A stretch of 56,301 nt of DNA from a virus. Location: IMG/VR virus record IMGVR_UViG_3300044684_000298, positions 1 to 56,301 of that record; one strand, 5' to 3'. Position numbers and translations under genes: made by a program. Under the pieces are notes generated by a model. That model had not been told where the DNA came from. It worked only from the letters and a program-made list of their open reading frames with translations, and searched no databases. Positions 47,444 through 54,171 of this stretch are shown here, piece by piece (positions within the stretch are counted from its first letter, which is position 1; every line of letters begins with the position of its first letter).

Positions 47444-48823
47444 ATGTCCGCTGAGCTCCGCGAGGCGCTGACCGCGGCGGGCGCATCCGCGCTCGTGCCG
47501 AAGGTCATCGACCCGAACCTCTTCGAGAAGCTGCGCCGGTACTCGCCGCTCATCGAGTCCCTGCCCAGCCAGAAGATCCGCACGACGACCTACTACTTCA
47601 ACACCCGCAACGGCCTCGCGTCCGGCGGCGCGGTCGCGGACGGCGGCGCCCGGCAGGTCTCCACCGGGTCGTACTTCCAGACCGGCGCGACCATCAAGAA
47701 CCTCCAGGTCGTCGGCGCGATCACCGGCTACGCGGAGGAGGTCACCGCCGACGTCATCGGTGACCTGCGCGCCCGGGAAATCATGGGCGCGGTCAAGGGC
47801 CTGCGCTGGGACACCGAGAACATGCTCGTCTCGGGTAACGCAGCGGCGACGCAGTACGGCCCGTACCCGCAGTTCGACGGCCTCGCCTCGCAGATCACCC
47901 AGTTCACCGCCACGGGCAGCCTGGGGCAGAACTGCATCGACGCGGCTGGCGGCAACATCTCCATCAGCCTGCTGAACCAGCTCATCGACATGGTCGAGAG
48001 CTACACGGCGGAGCAGGTCACGTCCGGCGGCGCGGACTGGATGCTGGTCATGTCCAGCACCTCCGAGGGCGCCCTCGCCAGCCTGCTGACGAACCAGCAG
48101 CGGTTCGTCGACCAGGTCGAGGTCATCCCGGGCCTGGTGGTGCCGTCGTACCGGAACATCCCGATCATCCGCTCCTCGTACCTCGGTACGAAGGGCAACC
48201 AGATGGGCACCGTCACCACGGCGACCGCGACCACGGGCGGCACCCTGGCGGCCGGCACGTACTACTACAAGGTCGCGCCGGTGATGACCCGGCAGGGCGA
48301 GATCGCCGCCTCGGCCGAGGCGTCCGTCACCACCTCCGGAAGCACCAGCACGGTGACCCTGTCGTTCTCCACCCCGTCGGGGTTCCAGTCCTCGACGCCG
48401 ATGCACTACAACGTCTACCGGTCCACCACCACGGGCACGGAGACCCTGATCGGCGTCGTCGACGCCACCGTGGGCCTGGCGTCGGACAACGTCACGCCGA
48501 TCCTGACCACGTCGATCGTGGACACCGGCACCGCCCTGGTGCCGCAGAACGGCGCCACCGTCCCGGCGCAGTCCCCGGCGACGTACGTGGGCACCAACGC
48601 GAGCCTGAAGCCCCGGTCGACGGGCCAGGAGGACATCTACCTGATGTCCCGCGACCGGGACAACCTGCTCCGGCCGTACGTCCGTGACATCCAGCCGAAG
48701 GACGTCTACCCGACCACCAGCTCGCCGGACTCGATGCCGTTCGCGGTCGTCTCCGACACCTGCCTCGCGATCCGGGGCCCGGAGTGGGTCGGGCGCCTGC
48801 TGCGGGTCGCGCCGACGCTGTAG
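47444..48823 (+). CDS. Major capsid protein (HK97 fold) with inserted Ig/FnIII-like domain
   Basis: 459 residues, ATG at 47444 behind CCTGGAGGC. HK97-like features: N-terminal helix, E-loop-like FNTRNGLASGGAVADGG, helix LRAREIMGAVKGLRWDTENML, P-domain and A-domain strands (IPGLVVPSYRNIPIIRSSYLG). Residues ~255-365 interrupt the fold with a repetitive beta domain (GTLAAGTYYYKVAPVMTRQGE, TPMHYNVYRSTTTGTE) like FnIII/Ig domains, then the capsid resumes (EDIYLMSRDRDNLLRPY). Surface-exposed insertions may decorate the head or bind glycans. Confidence 0.9.
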   Translation: MSAELREALTAAGASALVPKVIDPNLFEKLRRYSPLIESLPSQKIRTTTYYFNTRNGLASGGAVADGGARQVSTGSYFQTGATIKNLQVVGAITGYAEEVTADVIGDLRAREIMGAVKGLRWDTENMLVSGNAAATQYGPYPQFDGLASQITQFTATGSLGQNCIDAAGGNISISLLNQLIDMVESYTAEQVTSGGADWMLVMSSTSEGALASLLTNQQRFVDQVEVIPGLVVPSYRNIPIIRSSYLGTKGNQMGTVTTATATTGGTLAAGTYYYKVAPVMTRQGEIAASAEASVTTSGSTSTVTLSFSTPSGFQSSTPMHYNVYRSTTTGTETLIGVVDATVGLASDNVTPILTTSIVDTGTALVPQNGATVPAQSPATYVGTNASLKPRSTGQEDIYLMSRDRDNLLRPYVRDIQPKDVYPTTSSPDSMPFAVVSDTCLAIRGPEWVGRLLRVAPTL

Positions 48824-48831
48824 CACCCCCG

Positions 48832-48872
48832 GTGTCCGGCCGCCCTCGCCTACTCCTCGGGGCGGCCGACAC
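48832..48872 (+). terminator. Terminator after the capsid gene
   Basis: GTGTCCGGCCGCCC at 48832-48845 pairs with GGGCGGCCGACAC ending at 48872 with one bulge. Typical for limiting expression downstream of the abundant capsid. Confidence 0.65.
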
Positions 48873-48912
48873 CATCCCTCATCCCCGCATGACGTGCCCT
48901 CAGGAGGCAGCG

Positions 48913-49128
48913 ATGTACGTCCAGAAGAAGAAGCCCGGCGGCTCCAGCCACGGCTACCAGTGGCCGAAGGGCGGAGAGTGGCTGGACATCCCCGCCGACC
49001 ACGCCCACGAACTGGTCACCATCGCCCCGGACGACTTCCGGGCGGAGCCGGAGCTCCCGCGCGGCGCCAAGCTCTACAAGCCCGCCGCCGCCGAGGCCGA
49101 CGCCGACGGCGCCCCGGTAGAGGAGTAG
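48913..49128 (+). CDS. Small head-region protein
   Basis: 71 residues, ATG behind CAGGAGGCAGCG. Compact beta-type sequence (QKKKPGGSSHGYQWPKGGEW, DIPADHAHELVTIAPDD) with an acidic tail. Similar short ORFs lie between capsid and connector in many actinophages. Role unknown. Confidence 0.65.
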   Translation: MYVQKKKPGGSSHGYQWPKGGEWLDIPADHAHELVTIAPDDFRAEPELPRGAKLYKPAAAEADADGAPVEE

Positions 49129-49132
49129 GCCG

Positions 49133-49795
49133 ATGGCCGCCGACGCGCCCACGCCGCTGTGCACCTGGGCGCAGCTCACCGAAGGCGCGCTCGGCGACCT
49201 CGTGCGCTCCATCACCAGCCCCCAGGCGCAGACGGACCTGCTCTCCGAGGCCACCCGGATCTGCGAGTCCGCCACCCAGCGCCGCCTGACGCCGTTCACG
49301 GGGCTGGTGGAGACGGAGCGGTCGACGGGTATCGACCCGGACGAGTACATCGACGCCGGCAACGTCCCCCTCGACCTGGCGGGCACGCTCGGCAAGTCCT
49401 ACGCCTACGCGATGGGCACCACCTCGCTGGTGCGGCACGGCTGGCTCCAGCAGTGGGCCCCGCAGTTCCAGGACCTGTGGACCTACAGCATCCAGAACAT
49501 CACCATCCACCGCTCCTACGGCGGTGACCAGCCCGTCAATCTGGCGACGGTGCGCGGCCCGGACCCCGACACCGGGCACCTCTGGTACAACATCGGCACG
49601 TTCCTGCCGGTCGGCTCCATGGTCACCTACGTCTACGGCGGCGGCTACCAGACCATCCCCGCGGACCTGGTGCGGGCCGGGAAGTTCGTGGCCGCGTCGC
49701 TGGCGCTGAAGGAGCTGGACCCGTCCGAGCGCGGCCATGACCCGGACGTGCTCCTCGCGGACGCGCACGAGATCCTCGCCGACTACAGCAGGTGA
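49133..49795 (+). CDS. Head-tail connector (adaptor) protein
   Basis: 220 residues, ATG behind GAGGAG, 4 bases after the previous stop. N-terminal helices (WAQLTEGALGDLVRSITSPQAQTD split over two helices), ICESATQRR, and a C-terminal helix DLVRAGKFVAASLALKELD as in HK97 gp6-type adaptors. Located right after the capsid, where the portal adaptor is expected. Confidence 0.75.
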   Translation: MAADAPTPLCTWAQLTEGALGDLVRSITSPQAQTDLLSEATRICESATQRRLTPFTGLVETERSTGIDPDEYIDAGNVPLDLAGTLGKSYAYAMGTTSLVRHGWLQQWAPQFQDLWTYSIQNITIHRSYGGDQPVNLATVRGPDPDTGHLWYNIGTFLPVGSMVTYVYGGGYQTIPADLVRAGKFVAASLALKELDPSERGHDPDVLLADAHEILADYSR

Positions 49796-49798
49796 CCC

Positions 49799-50491
49799 GT
49801 GGCCTTTCACCACCACCGGCGGGGCTGGCACATCTCGAAGGCCGCGCGCAGGCGCGAGTCCGCGCGGATGCGCGGCCGGCACCACCACCACAAGGGCCAC
49901 CGGGAGTCGGCGAAGACCCGCGCGAAGATCCGGGCGCGTCTGAAGGGGCGCCACCACCGGCACACGATCCGGCACAACAGGTCGAAGGCCCGGCGGCGCG
50001 AGCACCGCAAGCGCGGTTACCACCTGAAGCACAAGCGCAAGCGGGGCTACCACCTCAAGCACAAGCGACACCAGCGTCGGAAGGCGCACCGGCGCCGCGG
50101 CTATCACCTGAAGCACCCGAGGAAGCGCGGCTATCACCTGAAGCACCGCCGCAAGTCGCCGCGCCGCCGGCCGGGGCACCGCAGGACGGTGACGCATCAC
50201 CGGTCGGCACGGGGGCGCTCCCGGCGGGTGCGGGCGGTCGCGTACCGGCGGCGGGTGCATCACGCGAAGGTCGCCCGGCAGCGCCGCGCCAGGCGCCTGA
50301 TCCACCGCACCAGGCCGCGCATCCAGCGCGTGATCCGCCAAGGCATGCGCCATCACCGCGTCATCCACCAGGGGCACCACGGCAAGCAGGCCGCCTACCG
50401 GGCGCGCCGCAACGCCGGGCACGGGCGGCTCACCACCCGCCATGACGCCGCCGTGGCCCGCCTGAAGCGCAAGAAGGGGAGGCGGCGATGA
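49799..50491 (+). CDS. Extremely basic His/Arg/Lys repeat protein
   Basis: 230 residues, GTG start right after the adaptor stop; ends in an ATGA overlap with the next gene. About two thirds of residues are Arg, His or Lys; acidic residues are almost absent. A ten-residue unit KRGYHLKHKR occurs at residues 71-80 and 81-90, with variants at 99-108 and 109-118. No globular domain seen. Third codon positions are nearly all G/C in this frame, confirming it over the alternative frame. It may be a protamine-like DNA or RNA-binding virion protein, or a head-closure factor. Family unknown to me. Confidence 0.8.
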   Translation: MAFHHHRRGWHISKAARRRESARMRGRHHHHKGHRESAKTRAKIRARLKGRHHRHTIRHNRSKARRREHRKRGYHLKHKRKRGYHLKHKRHQRRKAHRRRGYHLKHPRKRGYHLKHRRKSPRRRPGHRRTVTHHRSARGRSRRVRAVAYRRRVHHAKVARQRRARRLIHRTRPRIQRVIRQGMRHHRVIHQGHHGKQAAYRARRNAGHGRLTTRHDAAVARLKRKKGRRR

Positions 50492-50985
50492 GCCTCGCTG
50501 ACGCCGTCACCCGCGAGACTGCGTGGCTGACCACCACCGGCGACGGCCTCCCCGCGCTGCTCACCGCCAACGGTGGCCCGTGGGACGTCATCCAGGCGTA
50601 CCAGCCGCGCACCCCGCAGACCCGCAAGACGCAGCTGTACGTCGTGCGGCGCCGCTTCCCGACCCGCCGGTTCGCCCAGCAGCGCCGCATCGCCACGCAC
50701 TACTTCCAGCTGCGCGCCAGGTGGCCGATCGGCGCGTCCACCACCGGCACGGGCATCGCCGAGGCCGAGCAGCAGGCCCTCGACAACGCCCTGATGCTCC
50801 TCGTCGAGCGGATCGAGGGCTTCCCCCTCGACAAGAGCCACGGGGGCCGGTTCCTGTCCGTCGCCGAGGCCCCGAACGGGGCGGAGATCGACGTGCAGCT
50901 CGGCGACCCCGAGCAGGAGATCCCGACCGGGTTCCTCACCGCCACCGTGGCCTACACGGCCGATGACCAGGACTACATCGAATAG
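50488..50985 (+). CDS. Tail terminator/completion-like protein
   Basis: 165 residues, ATGA overlap with the basic gene. Features TAWLTTTGDGLPALLTANGG, PIGASTTGTGIAEAEQQALDN and an acidic C-terminus (TATVAYTADDQDYIE). The size, position and pattern fit the tail-terminator/gpU-like slot ahead of the major tail protein. No firm family. Confidence 0.6.
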   Translation: MSLADAVTRETAWLTTTGDGLPALLTANGGPWDVIQAYQPRTPQTRKTQLYVVRRRFPTRRFAQQRRIATHYFQLRARWPIGASTTGTGIAEAEQQALDNALMLLVERIEGFPLDKSHGGRFLSVAEAPNGAEIDVQLGDPEQEIPTGFLTATVAYTADDQDYIE

Positions 50986-50996
50986 GGAGACCGCGC

Positions 50997-51173
50997 GTGT
51001 TGCAGCGGAACGCGACCGACCATCCGCTGGACGTGCCAGCGGCCTCTACGACCCTCCAGCCCGGCGACGAGATCGACTGGCCTGAGCCGATCGTCGGCTG
51101 CGAACCCGTCCCCGAGCCCTCGCCCACCAGGAAGCGCGCCGCCGCGGCGGCCGACACCGCGAAGGAGGCGTGA
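50997..51173 (+). CDS. Small protein before the major tail gene
   Basis: 58 residues, GTG behind AGGGAGA. Acidic Pro-rich middle (QPGDEIDWPEPIVGCEPVPE), basic Ala-rich end. Four bases before the major tail start. Function unknown. Confidence 0.5.
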   Translation: MLQRNATDHPLDVPAASTTLQPGDEIDWPEPIVGCEPVPEPSPTRKRAAAAADTAKEA

Positions 51174-51176
51174 GCG

Positions 51177-52361
51177 ATGACGACGCAGCTCGCACGCCGG
51201 GGCTGGCTCGGCCTCGGCAAGGAAGGCTCGGGAACGCCGGGCACGTACGTGGTCCCGGCCGTGACCATCCCGTACACCGGCAGCTCCGGGTTCGAGGACA
51301 TCATCGCGTCCCTGCGGGACGAGTCGGTGCGCGCGGACGACTCCGTCCTCCACGGCGTCTACCAGGGGCCCGCGCACTGCGAGTGGGCGATCGACTGCCT
51401 CGCCTACCCGGACCTCCTCGGCCACTTCCTGTGCGCCACCATCGGCCCGGACACCGTCACCCCCGGCACCTCGACAGCGCTCTCGGCGTCCACCATCGCC
51501 GGGGCGACCGCCATCCAGACCGCCGCGTCCCTCGCGGCCGGCACCCTGGTCACGATCGACACTGGGCCGAACCTGGAGTACGCCTGGACGGACGGCGCGG
51601 CGACCGGCACCGGCCCCTACACCTCCAACGTGACCACCCAGTGGGGCAAGACCGGCGCCAACCGGGTCGGGCTGCTGTACGCCCACAACTCGACGGTGGC
51701 CGTGGTCGGGGCGACAGTGCACACCTTCAAGCAGTCGCCGAGCACCGCGCTGCCCACCTACTCGCTGACGTACTACGACACCCTCAACTACTGGTCGTCG
51801 TCGTACGTCCGGTTCTCCGACGTGCAGGTGAAGATCGACCCCAAGGGCACGGTGTCCCTGTCGACGAAGGCGATGGGCTTCCCCACCGTGAGCGCCTCCA
51901 GCGCCGTCCCCGCCTACACCACCTACGATCCGCTGCTCGGCTGGTCGTGGCAAATGACCGCCGCCGGCGCCTCCTCCACGCGGGGCCTCACCTTCGACGG
52001 CACGATCAAGCGCGCCGTCGAAGCCGTCGCCTCGTCGGACGGGACGCAGGGGCCGCGTGAGGTGTTCGCTGGGGCGATCGAGTACGACGCCACCCTGAAG
52101 GCCATCTACGAGAACACCACCGACATCAGCCTGTATACGCAGAACACGCAGCTGCCGTTCGTCGTGTCCGCCCAGCAGCCCATCGTCCGCGGCGGCCAGT
52201 CTCTGTCGCTGACCTCGTCGAAGAGCGCGTGGACGAAGGGCAAGCGCGACATGGCGCAGCCGTACGTGCAGGCGGACTACTCGATCTCCGGAGTGGCGAA
52301 CACCACGGACGGCGGCGTGGTCCAGGCGGTGCTCACCAACTGGGTGACGACGGCGTACTGA
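51177..52361 (+). CDS. Major tail (tube) protein
   Basis: 394 residues, ATG behind GAAGGAGGCG. Beta-rich: TQLARRGWLGLGKEGSGTPG, LGHFLCATIGPDTV, YDTLNYWSSSYVRFSDVQVK, LYTQNTQLPFVVSAQQPIV. The position (connectors before, chaperone and tape measure after) and length fit actinophage tube proteins. The Thr/Ala segment at ~100-180 may be an inserted domain on the tube surface. Confidence 0.85.
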   Translation: MTTQLARRGWLGLGKEGSGTPGTYVVPAVTIPYTGSSGFEDIIASLRDESVRADDSVLHGVYQGPAHCEWAIDCLAYPDLLGHFLCATIGPDTVTPGTSTALSASTIAGATAIQTAASLAAGTLVTIDTGPNLEYAWTDGAATGTGPYTSNVTTQWGKTGANRVGLLYAHNSTVAVVGATVHTFKQSPSTALPTYSLTYYDTLNYWSSSYVRFSDVQVKIDPKGTVSLSTKAMGFPTVSASSAVPAYTTYDPLLGWSWQMTAAGASSTRGLTFDGTIKRAVEAVASSDGTQGPREVFAGAIEYDATLKAIYENTTDISLYTQNTQLPFVVSAQQPIVRGGQSLSLTSSKSAWTKGKRDMAQPYVQADYSISGVANTTDGGVVQAVLTNWVTTAY

Positions 52362-52385
52362 CGCCCGGTTCTGACTCCTGATCTC

Positions 52386-52449
52386 CCGGCGTGCCGCGTG
52401 CGGCGCTTGCGTGTGAGGGCGCGGGGAGCGCCCCCGGCACGCCGGGCCC
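52386..52449 (+). terminator. Long hairpin after the major tail gene
   Basis: CCCGGCGTGCCG (52386-52397) pairs perfectly with CGGCACGCCGGG (52435-52446), with an inner GC-rich stem and CCCTTCC after it. Confidence 0.65.
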
Positions 52450-52486
52450 TTCCATCCATCCCCCGATCCCTCACAGGAGACCTGCC

Positions 52487-52843
52487 GTGCCCGGATACGC
52501 CAACCGCACCGTCCTGCTCCAGTTCCCCGAGCTGACCGAGGACGGCGACGACACCCTCCACGTCGTGCTGAAGAACCCCAAGATGGTCCCAACTGCGGAG
52601 CTGCTCCCGCCCGAGCTGCCCCCGCTGGACGGCGAGTCGGAGGGCGCCCGGGACATCCGGGCGATGAACGTCGTCATCGCCCGCCTGGTCAAGGCGTGGC
52701 GGGTGTACGACGCCACCTCGGAAGGCGACGACCAGGACCTGCTCGGGCTGCCCGCGACGCCGGAGCTGGTGGGCAAGCTGCCGGTGGAGATCCACGCGAA
52801 GATCGGCGAGGTCCTTAAGTCGGTACGCAGCCCGGGGCAGTAG
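52487..52843 (+). CDS. Tail assembly chaperone, short form
   Basis: 118 residues, GTG behind CAGGAGACC. N-terminal beta-type segment (YANRTVLLQFPELTEDGDD), acidic middle, helical end (LVGKLPVEIHAKIGEVLKS). The gene ends with TAG just after a slippery heptamer and the -1 frame is open behind it. This is the hallmark of the G/GT chaperone pair of long-tailed phages, which coats the tape measure during tail building. Confidence 0.8.
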   Translation: MPGYANRTVLLQFPELTEDGDDTLHVVLKNPKMVPTAELLPPELPPLDGESEGARDIRAMNVVIARLVKAWRVYDATSEGDDQDLLGLPATPELVGKLPVEIHAKIGEVLKSVRSPGQ

Positions 52844-53112
52844 GGCCGGACGACCCGGACTATCTGGACGACCCGTACCTCAACGATCTGATCTGGCCCG
52901 CAGAGTCGATCTATGACGGTACGTGGGCGTCCGGCCCTGCGCCCCCGGAGCTGATCGATTTCGAGATCATGCGCGAGATGCACTGGTCGTGGGAGCAGCT
53001 GGAGGCCACCCCGCTCTACGTACGCCAGTTCACGTGGGACCTGATGATGGTCCGCCGCCAGGCCGAGAACGCCGCGAACGAGAAGGCCAAGCGCGGCAAC
53101 AGCCAGCCGTGA
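52487..53112 (+). CDS. Tail assembly chaperone, -1 frameshift product
   Basis: The canonical X-XXY-YYZ heptamer C-CCG-GGG lies at 52831-52837, six codons' worth of bases before the zero-frame stop region ends (TAG at 52841). A -1 slip re-reads base 52837 and continues through GPDDPDYLDDPYLNDLIWP to a TGA at 53110-53112, giving 208 residues. The downstream frame has no good start of its own and encodes a helix-rich acidic extension with MREMHWSWEQLEATPLYV, typical of the T part. Known family behaviour: both forms are needed at a set ratio. Confidence 0.82.
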
Positions 53113-53125
53113 CAGGGGGTTCGGG

Positions 53126-53572
53126 GTGCTGCGTGTCAGCGGAGTCGACGACCTGGTGGCCGCCCTGGAGGGCATGGTCGTGCGCCTGGAGCAGGCCACG
53201 CCGCACGCGGTCGAACGCGGCGCGCTGCTCCTGGAGGGTCGCGCCAAGGCCAAGTTGTCCCAGACCTCGCACGCCCGCGGTACCCCGACCCCGTCGAAGC
53301 CGGGCGAGCCGCCGTCGCTGATCAACGGCCGCCTGCGGAGCTCCGTCACCCACACTCCGCCCGCGCCCACCGGCAACGGCAGGTGGACGTGCGTGATCGG
53401 CCCCACCACCGTCTACTCCCGCATCCAGGAACTCGGCGGCTGGGCCGGGCGCGGCCACCAGTCCCACCTGCCAGCACGCCCCTACCTGAAGCCGGCCGCG
53501 CACGAGTTGCTGGGCGACCCGGCGTTCCGGGCTGCGGTGGCGCAGCCGTGGGCGGCCGCGCTGCGCGCCTGA
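53126..53572 (+). CDS. HK97 gp10-like tail component
   Basis: 148 residues, GTG behind CAGGGGGTTC. Pattern LRVSGVDDLVAALEGMVVRLE, AVERGALLLEGRAKAKL, GRLRSSVTHTPP and PYLKPAAHEL matches HK97-gp10/morphogenesis proteins, which act at head-tail joining. It lies after the chaperone rather than before the tube gene, an unusual position. Confidence 0.7.
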   Translation: MLRVSGVDDLVAALEGMVVRLEQATPHAVERGALLLEGRAKAKLSQTSHARGTPTPSKPGEPPSLINGRLRSSVTHTPPAPTGNGRWTCVIGPTTVYSRIQELGGWAGRGHQSHLPARPYLKPAAHELLGDPAFRAAVAQPWAAALRA

Positions 53573-53627
53573 GCCGCCTTCACGAACCCTCCACGCGACG
53601 GGCGGGGCGCGGCTACGCTCGGCGCCC

Positions 53628-54110
53628 ATGGCCACCACATCACCACCCAGCCCGCAGCAGCCCCTCGTCGTCAAGGGCTCCCGAGGCGAGGTCGTCTTCG
53701 ACGGCTGGACCGTCACTGTGCGGCATACCGCGCTCGGCAACCGCAACACCGCCACCGTCACCCTCGACCAGATCACCGGCGTCGACCTCAAGCCCGCGTC
53801 GCTCGCCTCCGGGCTGTTCACCGTGCTCGCGGCCGGCACGGTCGCGCCGCAACGCCGCGCTCTGGTGACGCGGGCCCCACTGTCCGTGGCGATCAACCCG
53901 GGGCAGACGAAGCGGTTCGAGCAGCTGCGGGACGTGCTGCTCCAGGCTCTCGCCGCGCGTCGCACCCCACCGCCGCCGCCCGGCCCGGGAGCAGGTGGGC
54001 CGTCGCTGGTGGGCGAGCTGGAACGCCTCACCGGCCTCGCGCAGGCGGGCGCGATTACGCAGGCCGAGTTCGAGCAGGCGAAGGCCCGCATCCTCGGGGG
54101 ACGCCCGTAG
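53628..54110 (+). CDS. DUF4429/SHOCT-domain protein
   Basis: 160 residues, ATG start. The N-terminal ~100 residues resemble a PH-like DUF4429 domain (PLVVKGSRGEVVFDGWTVTV). A Pro linker follows, then a SHOCT domain at the end (LTGLAQAGAITQAEFEQAK). This pair is common in actinobacterial chromosomal proteins and is unusual inside a tail operon. It lies between tail genes, directly before the tape measure. Role unknown; perhaps oligomerisation or a moron gene. Confidence 0.75.
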   Translation: MATTSPPSPQQPLVVKGSRGEVVFDGWTVTVRHTALGNRNTATVTLDQITGVDLKPASLASGLFTVLAAGTVAPQRRALVTRAPLSVAINPGQTKRFEQLRDVLLQALAARRTPPPPPGPGAGGPSLVGELERLTGLAQAGAITQAEFEQAKARILGGRP

Positions 54111-54171
54111 TCTCCTGAGCTGATCGGCCGCCGCGCCACCACCCTTCGATCGTCCGACAGGGGGTGGCGCG

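Noticed and set aside
49792-50445. Alternative frame over the basic repeat gene (217 codons)
   Set aside because: It gives low-complexity Pro/Ala/Gly sequence, while the 49799 frame has nearly all G/C third positions and fits both neighbour junctions.
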